From: Halichondria panicea
Taxonomy: Eukaryota; Porifera; Demospongiae; Suberitida; Halichondriidae
Assembly (NCBI RefSeq): GCF_963675165.1
Contig: NC_087388.1
Span: forward strand, 901,800-965,799
Length of the DNA: 64,000 bases
Reading direction: 5' to 3'
Made by a program: the position numbers and the translations under genes
Shown: piece after piece, positions 27,721 to 39,800 of the stretch
Layout: every line of letters starts with the position of its first letter
Position numbering within the stretch: the first letter of the stretch is position 1
The notes under the pieces: model-generated
Databases searched by the model: none
Seen by the model: the letters and a program-made list of their open reading frames with translations, nothing else
Told to the model about the DNA's origin: nothing

Positions 27721-30287
27721 ATGAAGCTACTAGTTGTTTTTTCTCTTCTCTTGGTTGCGGCCTGTGTTTCTGTGCAAGGTGAGCTATTGCAGTCTTGAAC
27801 TAACATTGACAGTGCAAACCTACAGGCCAGACTTGCACCGGTCGCAGAGTTACTCCAGACCTTCCCGACTTCAACCACAATGTCTCTGGAATCCTCTACA
27901 TTCAAGACTCTACCACATACTGCATACAGAACTTCTATTACGATGGAGCAGGTCCTGGTAAGCTTGAAAAGCAATTTTTAATGTCAGTTCCCTCAAATTT
28001 ACATGTTTTGCTACTATACATGCAGATGCGTTCCTTTACCTGTACCTTCCTGGGGACCCAACATTCATCAAGGGAGGAGGTGTCATCACACCTGTACCTG
28101 GACGAGAGGACATGTAAAATTAATCCAGTGCCTATTTGTGAATGCTCTCACTGCTTTTGTGCATGTCTGCAGTCGAACTGGTCAGTTCGAGGTGGGACGA
28201 AGGTATCTAGGAGAGACACTCATTTTCCAAGTACCTGACGGGCACAGGACGTGTGATTATGGAGCCTTTGGTATCTGGTGTCGATATGCATCCCAGCTGT
28301 TCACAGCTGTCACCTCACTAGAACCTAACTTTGTGAGTTAACACGACGATTGTAGTTCACTTGTACATCATTTTACGCCCCCATTATTATATATAGTCGC
28401 TTGATGGTGCCGATAGCACAATTGTGTGCACCCCTTCACCTGGTAGAGCCTTCCTTGGTAGCCTGCCCACCGACAATAATGGTATCAGTGGTGATGTGTT
28501 TGCAGTGTCCAACAAACAGTTCACCATCCGAGACTTCACTTATGATGGCTCAGCGGCAGAGGGTGAGTGTGAGTATCACCTGATCCCTACAATTTATTTT
28601 AGTTTTTTCAGAGGTATCGTTGTATTTTTTCCGCCCTGGAGAGACTGCTGTCCCCAGCGACACTGCTGGCGTTAAGCTGTAAGTATCATATTGTATATAC
28701 TACAATTCTATATTATTTGTGTTTCTCTACAGTGGGACTGCATTGCCTTCTGGTACACCAGTTGATGAGGCTGCTTTTGAAATTGTCATTCCAGAGGCTA
28801 TGGATATATTCACATGTGATTTTTCCACTCTGGTTATTGCTGGCAATGAAACTCTGGCCACTCTCACTATTAATCTAGGAACTGCCTATGTGAGTGTGTG
28901 TACTTGGATCAGTTACATCTTAGTGTACCTATAATTATACGTACACTGTTTCCTTTTCTGAAACATCCATGCATGGGTTTGCTTTCTTGAATGCCCTAGG
29001 GTGTTCACTTCAAATATTCTGTCCGTCTTTAATGACTTGTCTTTAGTTAGGCTGTTTAATTCTCCACCAAAACTTGTACTCATGGTACCCTCTCAACAGG
29101 CCAACAACCAAGATCTGGCAGACCATGACCGATCCCTAGTGTTCTGCGATCGTCCTGCCACTCGCCCCGGGGTACTTGTAGGAGAGCTGACCAGTGAGAG
29201 CAATGGACTTGGAGGAACCTTCTACGTCCGTGACGACAAGACCTTCTATATACAGCTGTTTAGTTATGACGCCAGGGCAACAGGTGTGTGTGTGTGTGTG
29301 CATGGTAACAATTAACAGAGAGGCATGCAATAATGAATACTCCTACACACATCTATTTGTTTTTACAGCTAGTTATTCCTCCATTAGTCGATCATGATTA
29401 TTATCGAGCGTGACTATATATTGTTTTGCACTCCTCCAGTCGATCATGATTATTATCGAGCGTGACTATATATTGTTTTGCACTCCTCCAGTCGATCATG
29501 ATTATTATCAAGCGTAACTATTGTTTTGCACTCCTCCAGTCGATCATGATTATTATCAAGCGTAACTATTGTTTTGCACTCCTCCAGTCGATCATGATTA
29601 TTATTGAGAGTGACTATTGTTTTACACTCCTCCAGTCGATCATGATTATTATTGAGAGTGACTATTGTTTTTGCAGCTCCCACTCTCTATTACTACCGCA
29701 GAGGTCAAGAGGTCGAGGACACAGGTCACGGTTACAGGATTGGGTTCAGTAATACGTACGTATGTTATTCAACAACCTTTGCAATAAATGATGACCTTGT
29801 CTTGCAGAATGGAATCATTGCCGTCTGGTCTCTCCAATTCTTACAAGAAGATCACTCCATTCATTGTGAATCTCAACTATGCTCTAGACGAGGATGATGT
29901 GAGTGCATGTGATGTGGAGTGGTTCACCATCTGGGACCCAAACAACAACGAACACTTCACCAGGATACAGATCCCTGAGAGCATCTTTGTACGTTTGTGT
30001 GTATAAATAAATGTCATATATTTTTTGCATTGATGGTTAGTATATTGATAGTTGTGGTTTATTGGCACATACGTATTGTAACACATTATTACCGCCTCCC
30101 CCCCCCCCACACACACACACAGACAGAGGATGCGAATGATGCTGGCATTGCCCAAAGGACCCGTGTGCTTTGCTCACAGACGAACGCTGAGCCCACACCG
30201 CGAGCTGGAGCTCCGCCCACTGTTTCCCTCGTTAGCACCCTCACCATCTGCGTTATTGTCATGGTTACCATGCTACTCAAGGCCTGA
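27721..30287 (+). CDS. Secreted, probably GPI-anchored protein with one DM13 domain and two DM13-like repeats
   Basis: Exons 27721-27778, 27826-27957, 28026-28113, 28173-28332, 28397-28562, 28612-28678, 28733-28889, 29100-29283, 29677-29755, 29808-29988 and 30123-30287 give 478 residues. A signal peptide (MKLLVVFSLLLVAACVSVQG) opens the protein. The first unit is a clear DM13 domain: HNVSGILYIQDSTTYCIQNF, YDGAGPDAFLYL and ETLIFQVPDGHRTCDYGAFG. Two further units repeat the pattern more loosely (NKQFTIRDFTYDGSA with FFRPGE; LGGTFYVRDDKTFYIQLFSY with LYYYRRG). The C-terminus is a small hydrophobic tail (VSLVSTLTICVIVMVTMLLK) after a Pro/Ala-rich linker with nothing cytosolic behind it, typical of a GPI signal. 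DM13 occurs in the animal protein Skeletor with a DOMON domain and is thought to have redox or electron-transfer roles; here the DOMON part is in the next plus-strand gene (31173-33673). Confidence 0.85.
29384..29672. repeat. Minisatellite, 48-52 bp x 6, in intron 8 of the DM13 gene
   Basis: The core TCGATCATGATTATTATYGA recurs at about 29388, 29440, 29492, 29540, 29588 and 29636, each followed by TTGTTTTGCACTCCTCCAG or a close variant. The array ends just upstream of exon 9 (29677). The short reading frames in it are repeat artefacts. Confidence 0.92.
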
Positions 30288-30465
30288 GGGACCAAGTGTA
30301 TAGAGACTCTTTTATTGTAGCTACAGTAGGTGTAACATTGAGTGTAGCATTGAGTACTCCGTAGATTTCCTGAGTGAACATTTAAATATGATTTTTATCG
30401 TGTACACAAATGAAACAGCTATATAATTGTTATTGAGAGTAAATTAATATTGAGAAAAATATTAA

Positions 30466-31029
30466 TTAGTCAGTGTGTTGTTTTTTGTTGCTACTAGTGT
30501 CCACTGATTCAGAAGTGTTCTTGCGTTTGCCGAGCACACCCTCTCCACTGGTTGTCACGACATCCTCACACGCATAACGCTGCACCCATTTTCGGGCCGT
30601 CTCCATAAACAATGGACGATTGTGTTTATACTCCAAGGAAATTTCGGCCATTAGCCCATCGTCAGGATTAGGCTCGGCTAGTAGGAGTTGAATGGACGTT
30701 AGTACAGTGGAAATGTTCTGAGCTGGTTTCCAGGAGCCTTGCGGAAGAGATTTTAACACGTCTAGACAAATTCGACCAGCCGTGTCGATGTTAGGGTGGT
30801 AGATTTTAGTGATGAATTTCACCTGCGGGGGCTCGAAGGGGTATCGATCTGGAATGTTGATTTCAAGCTTGAAAATGCCTCCTTCGTACGGTGTCTCCTG
30901 TGCACCTTGTAGTTTCGCCTCAAGGCAATCGAGTTTTCCCTCTTTGGGCCAACAGGACACACCAAATGGAGGGTCATTGGTGAGCATTTGAACCTCTTTC
31001 CTCATTCTGCTCAATTTCTGCTGAGCCAT
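30466..31029 (-). CDS. UBE2T: Ubiquitin-conjugating enzyme E2 T
   Basis: UBE2T is the E2 that, with the FANCL E3, monoubiquitinates FANCD2 and FANCI in interstrand-crosslink repair. A single uninterrupted exon encodes 187 residues. The UBC fold is complete: PYEGGIFKLEINIPDRYPFE, the HPN motif (residues 78-80) and the catalytic cysteine at residue 88 in GRICLDVL. LLAEPNPDDGLMAEIS follows, a phrase particular to UBE2T. A Lys/Ser-rich tail follows the domain, as in vertebrates. The lack of introns in an otherwise intron-rich window suggests either intron loss or an old retrocopy that became the gene. It lies between the two Skeletor-like genes, convergent with one and divergent from the other. 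Confidence 0.95.
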   Translation of the reverse strand: MAQQKLSRMRKEVQMLTNDPPFGVSCWPKEGKLDCLEAKLQGAQETPYEGGIFKLEINIPDRYPFEPPQVKFITKIYHPNIDTAGRICLDVLKSLPQGSWKPAQNISTVLTSIQLLLAEPNPDDGLMAEISLEYKHNRPLFMETARKWVQRYACEDVVTTSGEGVLGKRKNTSESVDTSSNKKQHTD

Positions 31030-31172
31030 CTTTTGTCATCAGATCATAAGAGGAATTTTCCCACACTGAGACATGACAGGATGTGAGTTTTGATAAAATT
31101 AATTATAAAGTCAATGTTTGCGGTGAACAACTGTACTCTACATAATTATAAGATCTACTCTACTCAGCAAAG
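31030..31172. promoter_or_regulatory. Divergent promoter region UBE2T / DOMON gene
   Basis: 143 bp between start codons. It is AT-rich around TAAAATTAATTATAAAG (31094-31110), which could be a TATA-like stretch for either side. Confidence 0.4.
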
Positions 31173-33673
31173 ATGCTGGCTGCTTGTGTGTTCGTTGCAG
31201 TTACATTGAGCCTTGCATCAGGTAATTACAGAGACTAGACAGCTAGCTGTACTGCAAATCATTTACTTGAAAAACAAGTGTAAAATCTCTTGTTTTATGG
31301 TTTTTTATATGGCAGCTCAGAGGACTACTGCAGACTATGAAAATTGCAAGACTCTTGGGGAAAGCCGAATGCAGGTAGCTTGGACAGTGCGTAGAGATGC
31401 GCAAATGATTGACTTTCTCCTTTGTGGATGTGCGCAAGATGAGTCACAGTGAGCCCTCTTAGCTAGTCTATAGTATATAGACTAAGACAGTTAGCTATTA
31501 TAGTAATTTAGCCTTGATAGATACTAGAGTGAGCCATCATTATGATACAGCATAGCTACACTGATTGCAGTGAGGTGGTAGCTAGTTGCATGCAGTGACT
31601 GTGTGTTTATTATAATAATTTATGTGCAGGAACATTGATGTCGATGACGACGTGTACATGGCCTTTGGTTTGAGTGAGAGCCCAATGCGTACAGTAATGC
31701 AAGGAGCCGATGTCACAGTGGCGTGGGTCAACAGGATGAGTGAAGCTAATGCTGTTGACTACCACATCAGTGGCTACATTCAAGTTAGTGCTGCATGCAA
31801 CTGTCTGCATGCTTGTACTAATGATATTCATAGTTTGCCAATTTCCTCTTGAACATTTTGCAAGATTTTTGCACTACATGTACAATTGTAACTAAGTGGT
31901 AACTTTTGCAGTGTGTTGCGGGTGCTGGGGCATGTCCAGACACTCTTGATCTCAGAGGAGGCTGCACTAACGATGTGTTTGATATATCCGGGAGCAGAGT
32001 GGATACCAAACAGTGCGTGGCCTTCTCAAGAAACTTCAGCACAAGTTAGCCCTAGTATCATACTGTTATGTGATAGACCACCCCCTGAGCAGGTGACGAC
32101 ACTTGTGACCTGCCCATTGACCCTGATAACGAAGAGCAGTACATAGTTTGGGCTGTGGGAGGTCTTGGAAACACAGCATACAAGCATTTTGCCAGGGCTA
32201 GCGGTGAGTTTGAGCGATACCAAAATATAAATCTAACCCCCTCCCCCATAGGAACTGATGAACCAATCCATCTGGGTCGCTCTCCCGTCAATTCTTGCTC
32301 CACCCCCCTTGTGTGCCCTGACTGTCCGCCTTTCTCTGCCATAGAGATGGATGTACGGGACCAGAATGCAACATTTCTCATCAACATTGGTCCCAATGCG
32401 CTGGAGAGGGGATACATGTCCATTGCAGGTGACATAGGTTATAGATTAGGGAGCTACCAGTTATCTAATACAGCACAACGTTCAAATTTACATGATATGA
32501 CCGTATAGATCTAATTTCCAAGAAGCCACGCACTTGCATGAATACATGTAGTGGAACTGCATGGGTGTTCAACAATGGTGGGGCTGCTACTCTCTGTGCG
32601 AAATTCTATCCACAATTTAAACCCTCACCAATTACCTGCTATAGAATCTATATTATTATAGTGTAACTTCCTCAATATCTCACTGCAGGTCAGCCAGGTT
32701 GGGGCAACTCTATCTACATCAACGGCACTCTTATCCCTCGTCTCAGAGTCGTGCGGGGGAACACGTACACCTTCATCTGTGAGACTGGTAACAGTCCTGA
32801 CGTTCTTTTGCCTGGAGGGGGCAACTACCATCCTTTCTACATCACAGACTCCAGAGTAGGAGGAAGGCTAAATAGCGGGAACGATGTGAGTTAAACTGTC
32901 AATGGTGTTGAATATTCTAATATGTTTGATTGTTCAGAGGGAGACAGTGTATGCAGGCTTTGATGACACGGACGCTCCACTAGGCAGTAAGTACAATAGC
33001 TATTAGGATACTGCATCTCACTTTAAATTTTGGTTTTGGGCAAATGTAAATTGCATAAAGCTAAGCTTGAGTAACAGTCTGTACTGTATAGAGACCATGG
33101 CACCACTCTATATGTAAACCACTTTTATCTGTCCTATCCAGTTGGTCCATATTGTGAGTACAAAGACAGTGGAGCATCAATGATTGCCCTGGATAACTGC
33201 GGCTCGTTCCAAGACTACCTGGGGGGTCTGAATAAGGAGGCGTGTAGGACAGACGACCCCCCGGGTGTGTTCACTTGGACTCCCGATGAAAGCACACCAG
33301 ATCTCGTCTACTATCAGGTGGGTAGTCTCCGTACAGGAAGACCATGGCTTGTATAATTATAGTGTGTCCCTTTGTTTGATGCTCCATTTGTGTTAGATTT
33401 GAGCCCAAAATTAATTGTCTATTTTCTTGTGGGCTATAACATAAGTGCATGTATTTTTATGTCATGCATGCAGCTATACACGTAGCTATTATATATATAT
33501 TCCAGTGTTGTATTATGCTGTAATTATTCACTTGTCCCTTTGTTTGTCTGCAGTGTGCAACGCATTCCAGCTTTGGCTATGAGATCAGTGTGGAGGATTC
33601 TGCTGCTGTTGCCCTCACAGGCTCACTCTCTCTGCTAGCCATCATGCTGAGCGCTACACTATTGATGCTCTGA
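31173..33673 (+). CDS. Secreted, probably GPI-anchored protein with DOMON domain and Skeletor-type C-terminal domain
   Basis: Exons 31173-31221, 31316-31448, 31630-31783, 31912-32044, 32093-32203, 32252-32428, 32689-32885, 32938-32986, 33142-33317 and 33554-33673 give 432 residues. A signal peptide (MLAACVFVAVTLSLAS) is followed by a DOMON domain (MQVAWTVRRD, VYMAFGLSES, GADVTVAWVN), a cytochrome b561-type haem or sugar-binding fold. Downstream, WGNSIYINGTLIPRLRVVRG, TYTFICETG and NYHPFYITDSRVGG match the cupredoxin-like C-terminal module of animal Skeletor proteins. The chain ends in a hydrophobic tail (LTGSLSLLAIMLSATLLML) with no residues after it, so a GPI anchor is likely. Many paired cysteines suit an extracellular protein. 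With the DM13 gene at 27721-30287 it makes up the whole Skeletor domain set, split over two genes. Function in sponges is unknown. Confidence 0.85.
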
Positions 33674-33850
33674 GGCTATTAACATTATAGCTAGAGCTTA
33701 GAGCTTAATAGTACTATTATTATACAACTGAACATCTGTATACATAATTGTACAATGTCTTGTAGAAAATCATTAATTTAATATCAATGAGAAACGAATA
33801 CAAAAATTAAACTAAGTGTTGGGCTCATTGTCTTATATTTATTATACAGT

Positions 33851-36250
33851 TCAGATCATATTCAATTTTTCGCAAGCCTTTCTTGCAGCATCTTGTTCGG
33901 CTGCTTTTTTGACCGGATGAGCAGAACTGGGCAATTGAAATGACGGGCCATTGGATACATACACAGTCACCGTGCAAACGAAACCACTTTCAGACCTCTC
34001 AGTCGAATACTTCGGGTGGGACAACTTCTCCTTCTGGGCCTTCTCTTGGAGGAGGTTCTTGTAAGAGATGTATGATGCTGTGTGTGTGTGCGAGGGGTGG
34101 GGGTGGTAAATTAGGAATTGGAAAAGTATAGAATATACTCATAAGGATACCATAGTGCTAGAAATAATTATATGTGAGTATAAAATATTGTGTTTTGGCC
34201 AATTTTACGCTATATTTATTTCCTCGATATTTCAATGGGGATTGTATAGGCCTCGAATAAAGATTGTGCGGTACACGATAATTATGTTAGACACTAAATA
34301 GCATTAGTTTGTATCATTCATAAATTTGAAACGTTACGGTATAAGACAAATACGTGTAGCTAGTACACGCAGACTAACCGCTAGAAGGAGGAGCAGTTGA
34401 GGTTGTACTCACAGTGGGTGGAGTTGACCCCACCACCTGAGCTGAGACCACACCCAGTGTCTCGGTGGCAATCCTAGCAGCTTCCGTGTCAGCAGCTTTC
34501 TTAGTTCCATGAGTACTCGATTGGTATGTGTGTTCGTTCACCATCACCATAGAGATATAACCTGTGGTGTCACTAGGAGAGCTACACTCGTACACAGGCG
34601 GTGCATAATGGTGCTGCTGACAGAAGGTGTTGAGTAGACTCTTATAGTCGGTAGTCATAGCTGGTGGTTGAGTGAGCACCGTTGGAGGGAGCCTGTTCAA
34701 CTGAGGAGTATTAGGGAGGCTGCTTAACGGAGGAAGGTTGCTCAAATGAGAAAGGTTGCTCGAATGAAGAGTGTTAGGGAGGCCAGTTAACTGAGGGTTG
34801 ACTTGCTGTGATGTTGTAGATTGTGTAGGGCCGCGAGCTATCGGTTGTTGAAAGTACGAGGGAGTTTGAAGGTCTTGTGTGGGCTGTGTGTTGACCTGTT
34901 GTAACTGAGCAGCCGCAGGGTGTGAGGGGTGAGGTGATGTCGAGTGATGTGGATTGACAGCACTAACAGGCAGTCTAACAGCGGTCAATGCTAGTGGAGC
35001 TCCTGTAGACACAGCACCACCTGCAGAAAGGTAAACACATTAATCACCGTAGAGACAGGAACACACCCACCTAGCATACAATCAGCTACACAGTCTGTAC
35101 ACATGCACACACACACACAGTTGCAATGAACACATTGTACTGAAACAATGACGAGAAAGGGCTGCCAAAATTAAACATCCAATTACTGTTCTGCAGGCAA
35201 TTTGCCAAATACAACCGACTGGCTACCTTGCTGAGTCAATAATTTCAGTTGTACCATAGCTATCCCCGCTATAGCAACAACGGCTGCACTGTCCTTGGCA
35301 TCATCGAATGAATCATATCCCCATAGTCGACCAAACTCCATTCCGCCCACTCGTACACGCCCGACATGTTTCCCCTTCTCCTTGGAAATGGTGTATATCG
35401 GTGGAGGTAGACTGCTGACTTGACAATACAGGTCCAAATCTTTTATATCTTTATCTGACTTCATCACTTGACCCCCTAGCATCGGATTTGGGGACACAAG
35501 GGGCGGCGGTCCACTACTGGATACGGATTTTTGTGACGCTCGTAAGTTCACAGGGAGAGTACCCGACACTTTGTTAGGTGACGGACGATCAATATTCGGC
35601 CCGTCAACACTGACAGGAATGGCTGGTCTAATCAAAGGACTTTGTAGGGGGTGAACTGTGGTGGGGGGTCTTCTCATTTCAAATCCAGGGGGTGGTCTAA
35701 CAGTTGCCGTGCTTTGTGGTGGATAGTATACATGATCTATTACACGTCCTCTTACTGGCAGAGGAGATGTAGCACAGGACGTCGTGACTCTCGTAAAGTT
35801 TGTATTTTGTTGAGCGGTATTCTGTGGAACGGTATTTTGTTGAACGACATTTTGTTGAACGGTATTTCGTTGAACGGCATTTTGTTGAACGATATTTTGT
35901 TGAACGATATTTTGTTGAACGGTTTGTTGAACGGCATTTTGTTGAACGGTTTGTTGAACAGTTTGTCTCTTTAGTGATTCTGAAATACTGATACCGTCTA
36001 AAAGTTTTAATACATCACTGAATGATTTAGCATGATGGTGGTGGTGGTGGAGAAGGATGGCTTGTGAGGCCACACCTGCTGCGTCTTTCTCAGCCTCCTT
36101 CTTAGTGGAGTGAGAGGAGAGAGAGGTGTACTGTGTGTCCTCAATGTCCACAGTGCACGAGAAACCATCGCGGAGTTGCTTATGCTGGTATACTGGTGTG
36201 GAGATGTGCTTCTTTTGGCAGTAGAGATTCAAGTTGCTCTTATCGGCCAT
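33851..36250 (-). CDS. Protein with four double-stranded RNA-binding domains
   Basis: Exons 36250-35227, 35020-34379 and 34077-33851 give 630 residues. dsRBD 1 (residues about 6-70) has LYCQKKHISTPVYQHKQLRD and the basic helix HSTKKEAEKDAAGVA. dsRBD 2 (about 270-340) is degenerate, with DSFDDAKDSAAVVAIAGIA in place of the KKxAK helix, so it probably does not bind RNA. dsRBD 3 (about 465-535) has TFCQQHHYAPPVYECSS and HGTKKAADTEAARIA. dsRBD 4 (about 555-625) has LLQEKAQKEKLSHPKYST and HPVKKAAEQDAARKA. Linkers are Gln/Asn- and Pro-rich. No catalytic domain is present, so it resembles adaptor proteins of the TARBP2/PRKRA or DRB type, but four domains is unusual. A stop at 35183 is avoided by splicing at 35227. 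The last exon's acceptor abuts a CA tract. Confidence 0.88.
35808..35967 (-). repeat. 15-bp coding repeat in the dsRBD protein
   Basis: The plus-strand unit GAACGRYATTTTGTT recurs about ten times (two copies shortened), encoding runs of VQQN and VQQT in the linker after dsRBD 1. The period keeps the frame. Confidence 0.88.
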
Positions 36251-36839
36251 AACTATTTTTTTAAGTTCAAAGCATCACAGCAGGTGGAGTATAAACGAAT
36301 TATCTGTGGGGATATAATGGACATAATTTTTACACAACTTACACGAGATGTTGATACCGATAGAGTGATTCACAGCAGGTTTATAGTATAGTCTCGCAAA
36401 ATTGGATAGCTACTAGCAACTGCTCAACATGTAACTAAAAGGGTTTGAGGCTACTGCTGGAATGTGCTCTATTAGCCAAAGAATGTGAGCTATCTGTTAA
36501 ACAAACAAGTGTCAAAGGGATGAAGACATTCTCCCTTATAAGGAGCCACTGCCGCTCACAGATAGTACATACCCAAGACGAGCAGCACAGCAATACACAG
36601 CCAACTCACAGACAGAGAAAGCGGAGAGAACAGACCTCCAGGGGCTTTATTTGAGACCATGTGGCAAAGTGCTGATGCCAGCAGTGTATGGGTCGGAGGC
36701 CAAAAGGGGGAGTTCCCCACCCCAACAAAAGCGGGGTGGGGAATTACCCGGTTTACAAGAGTCAAAGGTCGCCCTGGGAACTCCCCTAAACCACGTGTTC
36801 TTTTTGCAAGCCGGTACAGTTTCACACAGTTCAGTAAAG
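36251..36839. promoter_or_regulatory. Divergent region between dsRBD gene and ESRP, with a hairpin
   Basis: 589 bp between start codons, the longest divergent gap here. At 36709-36790 GGGGGAGTTCCC and GGGAACTCCCC form an outer inverted repeat, with an inner one (TTCCCCACCCC against GGGGTGGGGAA). This may be a small foldback element placed about 50-130 bp upstream of the ESRP start codon. Confidence 0.5.
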
Positions 36840-39800
36840 ATGTCTTCTCGTCCGCTGGAGCACTTGGTTCTGCTCAGCATTTCCACCACTGGCAGCTATG
36901 AGGATGGAGAGGAAGCAAGCACCGTCCTGTTGGCATGGCTTATTCACAATGTCAGCAACAACAAGGTAACCTTGTACTCTTTTGTTCTAACAAAACACAC
37001 ATGAAATTTGAGCTTTGACTAAGCTTGCGATGAGATAATGCGTTACAATTAAGCCGTTTTGGACGCATTGCGACCATTGCTACAAAATACAGTTTAATGC
37101 AGAGGACTTGACATTTAACTACGGTCACAAAACTAGTGCGTCATGGATATTCATATCATTTTGGCAGTGAGTATATACCGAGTTAAGCTGGTGTCACGTG
37201 CCCTTTGGACTCTGTCGTGTTAGAGACTATGTACCTTAAGGTGACATATTTCCGCATGTATTAATTTCTGCTATTTCTGCGAATGAGAGTAAAATCGCAA
37301 AAATTAGTACTCGCATATAATTGGCCGTATCCAGATCGACATTTCGCAAAAAATTATACTGCAAAATGTACAAAACTGTAAAAACGCAAACAAATCTACC
37401 TGTGAAAATATGTCACCTTAAGGAAGTAAAAAACTCATTTTTCGGCCTATTTTCTATTTTTGACCAATTCCCACAAATAATATGGTTTATTGCCTGAAAT
37501 GAACATCATCTGAAATAGCTATTTCTATAAGCTTCCATAAAATCACTTTGGTTGCTCCGTCAGAACTCAAACGTCACTTGGACACATTACCTATTATTTC
37601 ATTCATAACGTTCCTTTGTTGCAGACAATGAGTCAAGAGGAAGTGTATGTGCTCCCCCAGGAGGGCACCCCACCTGCCAGTGCCTTACCCCCTGGGATCT
37701 CCCCAGCATCATTGAAGGATGCATGCTCTCTGGAGGTTGCTCTCAAGAAGGTACACGTACACTGTTAGTATTAGCGGGTATATTTCGAGGGCATAAAATG
37801 TTCGCGGTTTTCGCTGATTAAGCATTTACCGCGAACATTTACACCCACGAATTTAATATTGCATACATGCTGCAAAAAGGCTGCTTACATTGTAGTCCGC
37901 GAAAACCTCTCTAACAGTCTTTCTGCGAAAGTTTATACCCTCGAAATATACCTGCTATACGGTTTGTTGGGAATTCTCAAGACTAGTACTAGTATAGCTA
38001 GTTATCTTTGTGGATAAGCATGATAATTGTGCATTTTTGAGCTTGGATATTAATTTTGTAAGAAAACACTTGTTGTATCAAAATAATATATGCCATTAAC
38101 GAACCCCCTCCTCCCCCCCGTAGCTCCACGAAAGCCTTACAAAGCTAGCTGGTACCACATTCTCCATAATGGTCAGCGGTCCCAGGCCGTTACGTCAGTT
38201 CCTCCACCCTGAGGCCCGGGCGCTGGGCATAACACTGCAGTCCTACCTCTGTCACTATCTGGACCTCAATAAGGAGATGAGGGTCACGTATCCCTCTGCA
38301 CCCTTCACCACCGATCTCGACAAAATGGCAGAATGTATCCTTTACAGTATATAGTTCTAGAGTGTTTACTAGTGAGTATTTGTGTCGATGTTTCCTGAAT
38401 GGGTCCAGTCCTTGGTATTGAGTGTGCTAGAGATGGTCCCAGAGTGGGGCAAGTGGAACTGCTCCTATTCTGCAAGATTGTCACTACTCTCATCTCTGAA
38501 GGTGAGGCATCTCTTACAACACTCTGAATGTGTGTTTAGGGTTGGATATTGCCCACAGGTCATGTCTTCCATAAGCTCGAGGTTGTGAAACAGTTTGACA
38601 GCTCAAAAACTCTTCCAAAGTAAGTTGTTGCATTTCTCCATTTCCTCAACCAACCCCCTGATCTGGGGGTCACGAGATTTCAGGAACAGACCCACTGCAT
38701 GTCCCACAAATATCTAATAAATTACTGCTCCTAATAGCATTCCTCTAATATTTTTCTCATATACAGTCGCCCAGACGTGAAGATGGATGCAGTGCTCTCA
38801 CTGAAAGGTCTACCGTACCAATCCACTGTTGATGATGTTGCAGGATTTCTAGCTGGACTCAACATCGTTCCGTGAGTACAACCCTCTCATTAGTTAACTT
38901 CTAATTACCACCGTCTACCTAATAACAGAGGTGGTATTGCTTTCGGGACCAATCAAATGGGCCGAAGGACTGGAGGGGCTGTGGTTGTCACGGAGACAGC
39001 GGAACAGGCAGAACTTGGACTGGAGAGAAACAGACATTACATTGGACCAAGATATGTAGAGGTAACTTGTCTCCTTGTAAATACATGTACCCCATTTAAT
39101 TTACTTTGTGTGTGTGTGTAGGTGTCTCTGGGTTCGCCTGAGGATTTCTGGCAGATAGCGGATGTGGACGTGGAGGACGATACCTCAGATGGTGTGTTCG
39201 TCATCAGGATGACAGGACTACCCTATCGAGCCACCGCGGAAGAAATTGTAAGAGGATTCATTTCTTATCAATGATTTCTAGTTGTACATTTCTGCACACA
39301 TTTTAGTCTCCCTATAATCACAATTATAGTCAGCTCATTTGTCCAATTACACATTTTCCTTTCCTCCTAGGTTGATTTCTTTGCTGATGGCTCGGCCACT
39401 GTCATGCAAGAGACAGAAGGTGTGCTGCTGATCGAGTATCCTGACGGCAGAGCATCAGGTGATGGCTACGCCCTCTTCAACAGTGATGCTGATCTCAAGG
39501 CAGCACTAGAGCTGAACAAACAGAAAATCCCCAACTACAGTCGATATGTGGAGCTCTACAAATCTTCTTCGAAGGATTTAAAAGCCGTGAGTACTGGTGT
39601 TCTTTGTGATGTGTTTTATGCTGTTACTGGACCGGGCCGTACCACTCTTAATATTTATAATGTTTTTGCAACTATCATATTACTAGAATATTTTACTGGT
39701 GAAAAACCTTTGTGAATGAACCAAATCAGCAGAAAAATTGACCTAACTATTACGTTCTGGCAAGGATCGTGTGTAATTACCAGTACTAATTTAGTGATAA

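Noticed and set aside
35183-35226. Stop codon at 35183 as the end of a two-dsRBD protein
   Set aside because: A GT donor at 35226 joins in frame to the exon ending 35020, which carries two more dsRBDs. An intron-retained short isoform remains possible but is not supported by sequence alone.
38382-38588. Alternative frame at ESRP exon 4 (PEWVQSLVLSVLEMVPEWG)
   Set aside because: The neighbouring exon phases require the other frame, which yields KIVTTLISEGHVFHKLEVV, matching ESRP; total length is then divisible by three.
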